Assembly (NCBI RefSeq): GCF_007896435.1
Contig: NZ_VCBL01000001.1
Span: 1,145,345 to 1,209,344 of the forward strand
DNA from: Rummeliibacillus suwonensis
Lineage (GTDB): Bacteria; Bacillota; Bacilli; Bacillales_A; Planococcaceae
Direction: 5' to 3'
Length of the DNA stretch: 64,000 nucleotides
In this document: piece by piece, positions 28,432 to 36,617 of the stretch
Layout of the letters: each line of letters begins with the position of its first letter
Position numbering within the stretch: position 1 is the first letter of the stretch
Position numbers and translations under genes: made by a program
Notes under the pieces: generated by a model
The model's input: the letters and a program-made list of their open reading frames with translations, nothing else
Told to the model about the DNA's origin: nothing
The model's database searches: none

Positions 28432-29991
28432 ATGGATATGTACGATAAAATCAATGAATTATATGACAGAAAATATGAAATCGAGCTTGGTGGGGGAGAC
28501 GCTCGAATTGAAAAACAACATCAAAAAGGTAAATTGACCGCTCGTGAACGGATCGATTTATTATTGGATGAAGGAACGTTTGTAGAAATTAATCCTTTCG
28601 TAAAACACCGTACAGTAGATTTTGGTATGGATAAAAAAGAAGGCCCTGGAGATGGTGTTGTAACTGGTTACGGAAAAGTAAACGGACGACCAGTTTATTT
28701 ATTTTCTCAAGACTTCACAGTATTTGGTGGAGCTTTAGGGGAAATGCATGCGATGAAAATCGCGAATGTAATGGATTTAGCTGCTAAAAATGGTGCTCCA
28801 TTTATTGGTATCAACGATTCAGGTGGTGCGCGTATTCAAGAAGGTGTGCTTTCACTGGATGGTTATGGCCACATATTCTATAGAAATTCCATTTATTCCG
28901 GAGTTATTCCGCAAATTTCTGTTATTATGGGACCTTGTGCTGGAGGAGCTGTGTATTCTCCTGCAATCACTGATTTCATCTTAATGGTTGATAAAACATC
29001 TCAAATGTTCATCACAGGACCAAAAGTTATTGAAACCGTAACAGGTGAAAAAATCACTGCTGAAGGACTAGGCGGAGCAAAAGTCCATAACTCTGTAAGT
29101 GGTAATGCTCATTTCCGTGCAGCAGATGAAGAAACAGCCATTGAACAAATTAAACAATTACTTAGCTACTTACCACAAAATAATACAGAAAAAGCACCAA
29201 TTATTGAAATAGAAAATGATTCAGAAGAAGATGATGATTATCGTTCTGAACTACTTGATCTTGTTCCAGTTGATCAAACAAAAGCATATGATGTGCGCAA
29301 AGTAATCGAACATGTCGTTGATGCGGATTCTTTCATGGAAGTTCAAAAAGACTTTGCCAAAAATATTGTAGTTGGTTTTGCTCGTATCAATGGTGAATCA
29401 GTGGGTCTTGTTTGTAACCAACCAAAAGTTCTTGCGGGCGGCTTAGATATCAATTCTTCCGATAAACTAGCTCGTTTTGTACGTACTTGTGACTCATTTA
29501 ATATTCCAATCATTACATTCGAAGACGTTTCTGGTTTCTTCCCAGGTGTAAAACAAGAACATGGTGGAATTATCCGCCACGGTGCGAAAATTCTTTTTGC
29601 CTATTCGGAAGCAACTGTTCCAAAAATCACAGTAATCCTTCGTAAGGCTTATGGTGGTGCATATGTTGCATTAAACTCCAAATCAATCGGTGCAGATATG
29701 GTCTATGCTTGGCCAAATGCTGAAATCGCTGTTATGGGTGCTTCTGGTGCTGCAAACATCATCCACGCCGGTGAAATCGCAAAATCAGCAGATCCAGAGG
29801 CAACTCGTGCACAAAAGATCGAAGAATATAAAGAAAAATTCGCAAATCCGTATATTGCTGCAGCTCATGGCTTAGTTGATGATGTTATTGACCCACGTGA
29901 AACACGGATCAAACTAATGCAAGCGCTTGAAATGCTTCGTACGAAAAAAGAAACAAGACCATTCAAAAAACATGGTAACATTCCATTGTAA
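28432..29991 (+). CDS. Acyl-CoA carboxyltransferase beta chain (PccB/MmdA-like, YqjD)
   Basis: A 519-residue carboxyltransferase with two crotonase-like halves. Visible signatures are SGGARIQEG and the oxyanion loop GPCAGGAVYSPA in the N half and GKxYGGAYVALNSK-like sequence (AYGGAYVALNSK) in the C half, the CoA and biotin sites of propionyl-CoA carboxylase beta or methylmalonyl-CoA decarboxylase alpha. No biotin carboxylase or biotin carrier gene is next to it, so it must borrow these or act with distant subunits. The pairing with epimerase supports a C3 role, joining propionyl-CoA to methylmalonyl-CoA. Confidence 0.92.
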   Translation: MDMYDKINELYDRKYEIELGGGDARIEKQHQKGKLTARERIDLLLDEGTFVEINPFVKHRTVDFGMDKKEGPGDGVVTGYGKVNGRPVYLFSQDFTVFGGALGEMHAMKIANVMDLAAKNGAPFIGINDSGGARIQEGVLSLDGYGHIFYRNSIYSGVIPQISVIMGPCAGGAVYSPAITDFILMVDKTSQMFITGPKVIETVTGEKITAEGLGGAKVHNSVSGNAHFRAADEETAIEQIKQLLSYLPQNNTEKAPIIEIENDSEEDDDYRSELLDLVPVDQTKAYDVRKVIEHVVDADSFMEVQKDFAKNIVVGFARINGESVGLVCNQPKVLAGGLDINSSDKLARFVRTCDSFNIPIITFEDVSGFFPGVKQEHGGIIRHGAKILFAYSEATVPKITVILRKAYGGAYVALNSKSIGADMVYAWPNAEIAVMGASGAANIIHAGEIAKSADPEATRAQKIEEYKEKFANPYIAAAHGLVDDVIDPRETRIKLMQALEMLRTKKETRPFKKHGNIPL

Positions 29992-30035
29992 TTGATGGAG
30001 AATCTCCATTTATTTCAAAAATATTGAAAATTGAT

Positions 30036-30077
30036 AAAGACTATTTCTACTGTGATTCAGCTAGAAATAGTCTTTTT
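30036..30077 (+). terminator. Terminator of the mce operon
   Basis: AAAGACTATTTCTA and TAGAAATAGTCTTT form a perfect 14-bp stem with a 12-base loop, followed by T run. Confidence 0.9.
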
Positions 30078-30245
30078 GATATTAAAGTATTTCAGTGTTC
30101 ATTTATAGTTGTTCAATACCTGTTTTTCCTTATATTTCGATGAACAGTGAAGAAGCCAATGGAAAGGTCAATTCATTCAATTTGTGATAAACTTGTGAAG
30201 GAATAAAGTAGCATAGAACTACTATAGATAAAGGAGTCTTATAAT

Positions 30246-31370
30246 ATGCCAAGTCGAATTGTAGAAGAGTTTTTAGAATTAGTTCAAATTGATTCAGAAA
30301 CTTTCCATGAAGAAAAAATTTCACCTATATTGAAAAGTAAGTTAGAAGCATTAGGCTTCGATGTTTATGAAGATGATGCTGCGAGTCGTAATGGTCATGC
30401 ATCAGGCAACTTAATCGCAACGTTAAAAGGTACATTAACTGATGTGCAACCAATTTACTTTACATCACATATGGATACTGTTGTGCCAGGTGTTGGGATT
30501 AAACCAATTATTAAAGAAGATGGTTATATTTACTCAGATGGTACAACAATTCTAGGATCAGACGATAAAGCGGGTCTTGCCGGTTTACTAGAGTTAGCAA
30601 AGCGTATAAAAGATGAAAATATCGAACATGGTGATATTCAATACGTGATTACTGCTGGTGAAGAAGCAGGTCTTGAAGGCGCAAAAGAATTAGAACATGA
30701 AAAAGTATATGCGAAATATGGTTTTGCTGTTGATTCAGATGGTAAAGTGGGAGAAATCGTAACAGCTGCACCTTTCCAAACTAAAATTTTGGCAACATTA
30801 AAAGGGAAAACAGCTCATGCTGGTGTAGAGCCTGAAAAAGGAATTTCTGCTATTACAATTGCTGCCAAAGCCGTAGCACGCATGAAATTAGGTCGTATCG
30901 ACTCAGAAACAACAGCAAATATTGGTCGTTTTGAGGGTGGTAAAGCAACAAATATCGTCTGTGATGAAGCTTCCGTTTTAGCTGAATGCCGTTCATTGGA
31001 TGAAGCGAAACTTGTAGAACAACAAAAACATATGAAAGAAGCTTTCGAATCAGCAGCCAAAGAAATGGGCGGTGAAGCTGAAGTTGAAGTAAAACGTATG
31101 TATCCAGGCTTCCACTTTGGTCCAGAAGATTTAGTTGTAAAAGTAGCACAACAAGCAGTAAAAAATATTGGTCGTGAACCAAAACTAATGCAATCAGGTG
31201 GCGGAAGTGATGCAAATGTAATCGCTGGGTATGGGATTCCAACTGTCAACTTGGCTGTAGGATATGAAAAAATTCATACAACTAAAGAACGTATTCCAGT
31301 TGAAGAATTAGAAAAATTAGCCGATCTATTAGTAGAAATAGTTAAAAGTGCAGCAAAGGTAAAAGAATAA
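30246..31370 (+). CDS. M20 family metallopeptidase (YqjE, PepT-like)
   Basis: A 374-residue zinc aminopeptidase-like protein. It has His75/Asp77 in SHMDTV, Asp106/107 in GSDDKAG, the catalytic and ligand Glu139/Glu140 in AGEEAGLEGA, a lid domain with KTAHAGVEPEKG, and a C-terminal GGGSDAN stretch. These are the M20 ligands of tripeptidase T relatives. It should cleave small peptides in the cytoplasm; the exact substrate is unknown. AAAGGAGTC lies before the ATG. Position after yqjD matches B. subtilis yqjE. The next gene is 23 bp away. Confidence 0.9.
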   Translation: MPSRIVEEFLELVQIDSETFHEEKISPILKSKLEALGFDVYEDDAASRNGHASGNLIATLKGTLTDVQPIYFTSHMDTVVPGVGIKPIIKEDGYIYSDGTTILGSDDKAGLAGLLELAKRIKDENIEHGDIQYVITAGEEAGLEGAKELEHEKVYAKYGFAVDSDGKVGEIVTAAPFQTKILATLKGKTAHAGVEPEKGISAITIAAKAVARMKLGRIDSETTANIGRFEGGKATNIVCDEASVLAECRSLDEAKLVEQQKHMKEAFESAAKEMGGEAEVEVKRMYPGFHFGPEDLVVKVAQQAVKNIGREPKLMQSGGGSDANVIAGYGIPTVNLAVGYEKIHTTKERIPVEELEKLADLLVEIVKSAAKVKE

Positions 31371-31393
31371 TTTTATGAAGAGAGTGTGAAGCT

Positions 31394-31879
31394 ATGCCAA
31401 ATATAAAAGTCGTTGTATTTAAATGTGGACATGAGGAATATGCCCTTCCTGTTGATAAAGTAGTATCCATTGAAAAGTTTGAAAAGGTTAACCGAATCCC
31501 ACATTTACCTGATTATGTATTAGGTCTTACCAGAATTCGTGATGAGTTACTGCCGGTTTTAGACTTTGAACAAATCTTATACGGGAACAGAGCCAATTCA
31601 TCAGAAGCTAAAATAATTGTCCTTCAAGCGGACGAATTTGTCTTTGGACTTTTAGTGTTGGAAGCCAAAGAAATTCTAGATATTGAAGAAGATCAATTGA
31701 AGCAAGTTGGACTTGTCAATTATACAAAAACACAATATTTCAGCGCTGTTGCAAATCTAACGGATCGTATGATCACTTTAGTATCACCAGATGTATTAGT
31801 CAACACATTGGATGGTATTAAGGAACTGAAAGAATATATGAAATCACTTACGGAAGAAGAAAAGCAATCGATAATGTAA
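31394..31879 (+). CDS. CheW-like chemotaxis coupling protein
   Basis: A 161-residue protein made of one CheW domain: KVVVFKCGHEEYALPVDKV at the start, then VNRIPHLPDYVLGLTRIRDELLPVLD, the classic receptor-kinase coupling surface, and a C-terminal helix. It has no response-regulator domain, so it is CheW- rather than CheV-like. It should link chemoreceptors to CheA at the membrane. No other chemotaxis gene is nearby. It is probably co-transcribed with the peptidase gene upstream. Confidence 0.85.
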   Translation: MPNIKVVVFKCGHEEYALPVDKVVSIEKFEKVNRIPHLPDYVLGLTRIRDELLPVLDFEQILYGNRANSSEAKIIVLQADEFVFGLLVLEAKEILDIEEDQLKQVGLVNYTKTQYFSAVANLTDRMITLVSPDVLVNTLDGIKELKEYMKSLTEEEKQSIM

Positions 31880-31916
31880 AGGAAAGAAGAGATTGTGACA
31901 AAACTCCATTAAAACG

Positions 31917-31970
31917 AATAAACCGTATGAAATCAAATTTATAAAACTTGTTTTCATACGGTTTTATTTT
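31917..31970 (+). terminator. Terminator of the cheW-like gene
   Basis: AAACCGTATGAAA and TTTCATACGGTTT form a 13-bp stem around a 20-base loop, ending in a T-rich run. Confidence 0.85.
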
Positions 31971-32392
31971 TAAGATTTATACGAAGATCATTTAGTATTT
32001 AACTTAGGTGTTAGCCTCATATAAACGGAGCAAACAATATACCGAGATCTATAACAGCACCTTGGCATATAAATATTGTTGTGAATAGAGGTAGAACAGA
32101 AAGAGCAATTACAATGCCAGTTCTACTAACAACACAAACCCAGAGCATTTGCCAACAACGCTAGACTGAAATCGAATGATATACTAAGAAGTTAATCCAA
32201 GATTAATTCACCTGTAGTTTCATTGATTAAACATAAAAAAACCAAATAATGAAAATTATCAATAGCACCAATGCTGATTATCGAAATTACAGCCTGAAAA
32301 CGGATGTACACTGAATTGCTTCTGATTGCTTTATCTTTTACACGGATTGCTACAAAAGGTATTGTTTTACGAAAACAAGAACAGTATCGAAA
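31971..32392. other. Gene-free stretch with coding-like minus-strand scraps
   Basis: No intact gene. On the minus strand two open stretches look protein-like: about 32381-32205 (roughly 58 codons) and about 32163-32014 (roughly 50 codons, hydrophobic, resembling a membrane segment). Neither has a convincing start and I recognise neither. They could be remnants of a small membrane-protein gene. Confidence 0.3.
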
Positions 32393-33817
32393 TTAGACAC
32401 TCTCTTTTGTAACTTTTAAATCAGCAACAAACTCTACTTGATCATAATCGAAAAATTCTTTTAGGATTGTTTTCTGATCATCTTTAAACAACTCATCAGC
32501 AATCCCCTTTACGAGTTTAGGAACAGCAAATCGTAATCCGGACAATGCGGCAGCTGATATTCCATTACTGATCAGTGCAGAATAATTAAATGCGAATAAG
32601 CCATATAAAGAAACTTCTCCTTCCGGACAATTCGCAACAAAAGAAAATTCAGGTGTTAAGTACGGATGAAGATCAATGAGTGGGTTGGCGATTTCTGGAT
32701 GTGCGTTATATACATCACCCCATCGAGTGATAAAGGGTTCAACATTTTTAAGTTCAGGGCGTAATGCTGGGTCTGTTACTAGCCCAGTGCTAATAATCAA
32801 ATAATCAAACGTAAAAACTTGGTGAGGTGTTTTTACCATTACTCCATCTTTTGAATCTTTTACTTCAAGCCATGGTGAGTCTAAATGTAAATGAAAACCG
32901 TCCCATGCACATGCTCGTGAAAATGTATCATTTGTAGGTGGTTGATTGAATTTAAAGAAATGGGACATGACGGCATATTTGTCATGATCGGATAGTGTGT
33001 GGAAACGACTAATGATTCCTGAGCTCTCTAGTTTACGCATAGGATTAATTCTAGGAAGTTTTTGGCGTCGAACAAAGACATGAGCCTCACTTACACTAGA
33101 AGATAAGGCAAAATTTGCATTATCAAATGCAGAGGCACCACCGCCTAAGATAGCAATTTTCTTCCCTTTTAGAGATGGAAAATCAATAGCTTCAGAAGTG
33201 TGCGCATAACGTGTTTTTGGCAAGTTATCTTTGATAAACGGGGGAATATGCCATTCGCCACCTCCTTGGATTCCAGTTGCAAGTACCACTTTTCTAGCTA
33301 GAATAGAAGAATATGTACCAGATTTTTCAACTGAAATTTTTTTAAGTTCTTTATCTATTGGTTCAATTAAAGTGACACGTACTTCATTTTGAACTGGTAA
33401 TGAAAGAACTTCACGATACCATTTTAAGTAATTCATCCAGTCAGCACGTGGTATTTTATCCATTTTTTCAAAACCTTCTACTCCATATTGGGCAATCCAC
33501 CATGATTGGAAGGAAAGTGAAGGAATACCAAGTTCAATGGAGGGAAGTTCTTTTGCTGTACGCAGTGTTTTCATTCGCGCATAAGTAATCCACGGACCTT
33601 CGTACCCCATCTCATTTTCATCTAAAATAACAATGTTTGTAATATGTTCCTTCAAAAGACCAAAAGCTGTGCTCAATCCACTTTGACCGCCCCCAATTAT
33701 GACAACATCAAATATATGTTCCTCCCTATAAGAGCGTGGTTTTACCCAAGATGGCTGATTATATCCAATGTAAGAAAGATCTACTAATACTTGTTCATTT
33801 AAAGCTTCTAGGCTCAT
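32393..33817 (-). CDS. FAD/NAD(P)-binding monooxygenase-like protein, candidate urate hydroxylase
   Basis: A 474-residue flavoprotein with the two dinucleotide folds of class B flavin monooxygenases: FAD loop GGGQSG at 42-47, an NAD(P) loop ILGGGASAFDNA near residue 220, and an IISTG motif near the C-terminus. It is not the phenol-hydroxylase fold of HpxO. AAAGGATTG precedes the ATG. It lies 203 bp from the HIU hydrolase gene on the same strand, and no PucL-type uricase is seen. I infer that it may oxidise urate to 5-hydroxyisourate. An unrelated N- or S-oxygenase, or a transport-linked reductase, remains possible. Confidence 0.6.
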   Translation of the reverse strand: MSLEALNEQVLVDLSYIGYNQPSWVKPRSYREEHIFDVVIIGGGQSGLSTAFGLLKEHITNIVILDENEMGYEGPWITYARMKTLRTAKELPSIELGIPSLSFQSWWIAQYGVEGFEKMDKIPRADWMNYLKWYREVLSLPVQNEVRVTLIEPIDKELKKISVEKSGTYSSILARKVVLATGIQGGGEWHIPPFIKDNLPKTRYAHTSEAIDFPSLKGKKIAILGGGASAFDNANFALSSSVSEAHVFVRRQKLPRINPMRKLESSGIISRFHTLSDHDKYAVMSHFFKFNQPPTNDTFSRACAWDGFHLHLDSPWLEVKDSKDGVMVKTPHQVFTFDYLIISTGLVTDPALRPELKNVEPFITRWGDVYNAHPEIANPLIDLHPYLTPEFSFVANCPEGEVSLYGLFAFNYSALISNGISAAALSGLRFAVPKLVKGIADELFKDDQKTILKEFFDYDQVEFVADLKVTKESV

Positions 33818-33860
33818 CTAAACCAATCCTTTCGATATTAATTAAGAATTATTATTTCGT

Positions 33861-34020
33861 ATTAACGGACAGTGAGATCCCTTACCTCAGGATTGAGAGA
33901 GAAGTGAAAAAGATAGGGTGTGGGATAACTGCCCGTAAAAGCCGAATTTGCTCAACTAACCATCAAGCTGATCAGTGGGGGATGAAGAAAACCTCATTGA
34001 TGGAAGGTTCACCTTATAGC
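33861..34020. repeat. Dispersed structured repeat, copy at 33.9 kb
   Basis: Module 1 is TTAACGGACAGTGAGATCCC pairing at distance with GTGGGATAACTGCCCGTAAA. Module 2 is GATCAGTGGGGGATGAAG with CCTCATTGATGGAAGG and TTCACCTTATA. It fills the gap between the flavoprotein and HIU hydrolase genes and stops against the latter's stop codon. Confidence 0.8.
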
Positions 34021-34356
34021 TTAACTTCCTCTATATACTTGATAGCTCCATGGCGTGACAAGTAACGGTATATGATAATGACCGTCATCTTGAATAGAAA
34101 AGCGTACAGGAATTGTTGTTAAAAAAGGACAAGCTGAAAGCGGAACTCCTTTAGAGTGAAAATAGGCATCAAGATGAAAAACCAATTCATAGGTACCCTT
34201 TTCAAATAGTTTGTTAGGTTGAGTAGGAGTACATCGCCCGGATTCGTCTGTTTCCATTGTGAATAGAAATTGTTGATTAAAATAAATATCTATTTGCACA
34301 TTTCTAGCTGGCGTACCATGATACAAATCTAGGACATGCGTTGAAAGTGAGGTCAT
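34021..34356 (-). CDS. pucM: 5-hydroxyisourate hydrolase (transthyretin-like)
   Basis: A 111-residue HIU hydrolase, which opens 5-hydroxyisourate to OHCU in urate breakdown. It has the N-terminal LSTHVLDLYHGTPA motif with catalytic His7 and the diagnostic C-terminal tetrapeptide YRGS. The length equals that of bacterial transthyretin-related proteins, which form tetramers in the cytoplasm. AAGGAG lies before the ATG. Only 11 bp separate it from the OHCU decarboxylase gene, so the two consecutive steps are co-expressed. Confidence 0.96.
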   Translation of the reverse strand: MTSLSTHVLDLYHGTPARNVQIDIYFNQQFLFTMETDESGRCTPTQPNKLFEKGTYELVFHLDAYFHSKGVPLSACPFLTTIPVRFSIQDDGHYHIPLLVTPWSYQVYRGS

Positions 34357-34367
34357 TTGGTTTCTCC

Positions 34368-34892
34368 TTATTCAGTAATTTCAATTGATTTCATTTTTTC
34401 AATTAATTGGGCAAATCGCAGCTCAGCGATCCGATTGATCTCTTTTAAAGCAATCTGAAATTCTTCTTCATAACTGTTTGTTAATCGTGATTGCATCATT
34501 TGTAATATTTCTGATTTTGTATAATCCGCAACTGCAATGATAAATGGAAAATGAAATTTTTCTTTATAAATACGATTACAAGTTAGAAACTGATTATACT
34601 CATCTTCAGTAAGCATATTTAATCCTGCTTTTTGTTGTTCTAGAGTGGAGGTGAGGCTCATTCTTATTTTTTTCCCAAGTTCTGGATGTGCCCGAATCAA
34701 TTCTAGTTTTTTTTCAGTTGGTGCATCTTCTAAAACTTGTTGCATCGTTTTGAAAATGTCATTTATATGGTTAAAAGGTTTACTTCCAACTGCTTGTTGA
34801 GGAATCCATGTTGAAGATTCAAAAATATCTTGAAAAAATTCGATAAATGCATCTGTTGTTGAATGATTGATTTTCACTAAGAGGTAATTCAT
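34368..34892 (-). CDS. OHCU decarboxylase
   Basis: A 174-residue 2-oxo-4-hydroxy-4-carboxy-5-ureidoimidazoline decarboxylase, giving (S)-allantoin. Its signature RAHPELG carries the catalytic His69, and FPFIIAV(A)DYTK with RLTNSYEEE are typical C-terminal elements. In B. subtilis this domain is the N-terminal half of the PucL uricase fusion. Here it is free-standing, with no uricase domain attached. Its start abuts the stop of the permease gene by one base, so permease, OHCU decarboxylase and HIU hydrolase form one transcript. Confidence 0.94.
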   Translation of the reverse strand: MNYLLVKINHSTTDAFIEFFQDIFESSTWIPQQAVGSKPFNHINDIFKTMQQVLEDAPTEKKLELIRAHPELGKKIRMSLTSTLEQQKAGLNMLTEDEYNQFLTCNRIYKEKFHFPFIIAVADYTKSEILQMMQSRLTNSYEEEFQIALKEINRIAELRFAQLIEKMKSIEITE

Positions 34893-36212
34893 TTAATGTC
34901 CCCCTTGTGATGCCAGTGATATATCTTTTGCTGTTTCAACCGGCTTTCCTTTCTGAGATATCAGGAGATTTAATAGTATAGCTGCTAAGCTGCCGGTAAT
35001 AATTCCGTCGCCGAAGAGAGTTTTGATAAATGATGGTAAGCTTGAGAATAATTCAGGAACTACTGTTGTTCCTAATCCTAATGAGATGGAAATAGCAATG
35101 ATTAATAGATTGCTTTGGTTTGTAAAGTCAACTGTTGTTAACATTTTAATACCCGAAGATACAATCATTCCGAACATAACAACTGTAGCTCCTCCTAAAA
35201 CAGCGGTAGGGATTAATGTAGCAAGCGCAGCAATTTTGGGCACAAGTCCGAGAAATACCAATATAAAGCCTGCTGCAATCGTTATTCTACGATTCTTAAC
35301 ACCAGACATTTGAACAAGACCGACATTTTGAGCAAATGTGCTATAAGGGAAAGCGTTGAAAATTCCGCCAAGTAAAAAAGCAAGACCTTCTGCGCGATAA
35401 CCTCTTTCAAAATCTTTTGATGTTAGTCTTTGCTTTGTGATGTCACCAAGAGCTAAAAAAGCACCTGTAGATTCGATCATAATGACAATACCAACGATCA
35501 GCATTGTTAAGATTGGAACAATTTCAAATTGAGGAACACCAAAGTAAAAAGGCATTGGAAGATGAACCCAAGAAGCATCTTTTACTGTTGTGAAATTTAA
35601 AGGATTCATAAAGCTAGAGAGAACAGTACCGGCGAAAATTCCAATAAGCACAGCTATTGAGCGTATAAATCCTTTGCCGAAGTAGTGGATGACTAAAATG
35701 ATACTCAAAGTAGCTAACGATAAAAAAAGATTTTGAGCTGAACCAAAATGAGGGTTACTAGTCCCACCAGCCATATTTTTAACACCTGTTGGAATTAGTG
35801 AAAGCCCAATAATCATTACAACCGTTCCAGTGACAACTGGGGGAAACAGTTTTAAAATATGGCTGAAATATTTTGCGAAAAGTATTATGAATAGACCAGT
35901 TACAATAATAGCACCGTAAATAGCTGTGAGGCCATATTCTTTACCAAGTGTAATCATCGGTGTAACTGCGACAAAAGAAGTACCTAAAACAACAGGTAGG
36001 CCTATTCCAAAATATTTATTTCGCCACATTTGGAATAGTGTGGCCAAACCGCAAGTAGATAAGTCAATTGCAATGAGATAAGCGAGTTGTGTGGAAGATA
36101 AACCAAGTGCCCCTCCTACAATAATAGGCACAAGCATAGCACCTGCGTACATAGCTAATACATGTTGCAAACCTAGTGACAAAGCTTTTGGATTACTGAT
36201 TTGTGTTTTCAT
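34893..36212 (-). CDS. NCS2 purine (urate/xanthine) permease
   Basis: A 439-residue integral membrane transporter of the nucleobase-cation symporter-2 family, with about 12-14 hydrophobic segments. Visible signatures are GLQHVLAMYAGAMLVP at the N-terminus, PVVTGTVVMIIGLSLIP in the middle and the QNVGLVQMSGVKNR motif that marks xanthine and urate carriers. It should import urate or xanthine with protons or sodium, like PucJ/PucK. GGAGGG precedes the ATG. It is the first gene of the leftward unit. An operator-like dyad and a mobile element separate it from pucR upstream. Confidence 0.93.
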   Translation of the reverse strand: MKTQISNPKALSLGLQHVLAMYAGAMLVPIIVGGALGLSSTQLAYLIAIDLSTCGLATLFQMWRNKYFGIGLPVVLGTSFVAVTPMITLGKEYGLTAIYGAIIVTGLFIILFAKYFSHILKLFPPVVTGTVVMIIGLSLIPTGVKNMAGGTSNPHFGSAQNLFLSLATLSIILVIHYFGKGFIRSIAVLIGIFAGTVLSSFMNPLNFTTVKDASWVHLPMPFYFGVPQFEIVPILTMLIVGIVIMIESTGAFLALGDITKQRLTSKDFERGYRAEGLAFLLGGIFNAFPYSTFAQNVGLVQMSGVKNRRITIAAGFILVFLGLVPKIAALATLIPTAVLGGATVVMFGMIVSSGIKMLTTVDFTNQSNLLIIAISISLGLGTTVVPELFSSLPSFIKTLFGDGIITGSLAAILLNLLISQKGKPVETAKDISLASQGGH

Positions 36213-36308
36213 GAAGGTCCCTCCATTTCATATGTGATATTCGCTAACTAGTAGCGTTATGTTTCTTTACATGATAAAAATAAAAGGACTAAATGTCATT
36301 GGATATAA

Positions 36309-36339
36309 TAGCTAAATTTTTATGGTTAATTTAGCTATA
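36309..36339. promoter_or_regulatory. Operator-like dyad and PucR-box-like motif before the permease gene
   Basis: TAGCTAAATT (36309-36318) and AATTTAGCTA (36328-36337) form a perfect 10-bp dyad. On the plus strand ATGGTTAATTTAGCTA resembles the TTGGTTAATTT motif at 49198. It lies about 100 bp before the permease start. Confidence 0.6.
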
Positions 36340-36361
36340 GTGACTGAATGTAAAATACTAA

Positions 36362-36612
36362 CACGCGTGTTGATTTTACAAAAATTAGGGGTGTCCGTTT
36401 GGCGTAATTTTTGAAAAAACCTGTATTTTTAGGACCATTTATATAGATTGGAGCGGAGGCTTGCTCGACTCCCGCGGGAAAAGCGAATAGATGAGACCCC
36501 ACAGCGTAGCGAGGAGGCTCAGCATTCGCCCCGCAGGAAAGCGAGCAAGTCGGAGCGGAAATCAACGAATTACCCTATTTTTATGGATTAAATTGGATAA
36601 TCAACACGCCTG
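36362..36612. mobile_element. MITE copy 1 (251 bp) with 9-bp target duplication
   Basis: Terminal inverted repeats CACGCGTGTTGATT and AATCAACACGCCTG (one internal mismatch) enclose a GC-rich, self-complementary core (GCTTGCTCGACTCCCGCGGG with its partner). Flanks at 36353-36361 and 36613-36621 are both AAATACTAA, a perfect 9-bp target duplication. It has no coding capacity, so it must be moved in trans. The right duplication contains the pucR stop codon. Confidence 0.9.
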
Positions 36613-36617
36613 AAATA

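Noticed and set aside
32393-33817. The flavoprotein as an HpxO-type urate hydroxylase
   Set aside because: HpxO is about 390 residues with a phenol-hydroxylase fold. This protein is longer and has two dinucleotide folds, so direct homology is not claimed.
36450-36560. CRISPR or tRNA-like structure in the GC-rich stretch
   Set aside because: No regular repeat-spacer pattern and no cloverleaf. The GC-rich fold-back is explained by the MITE core.
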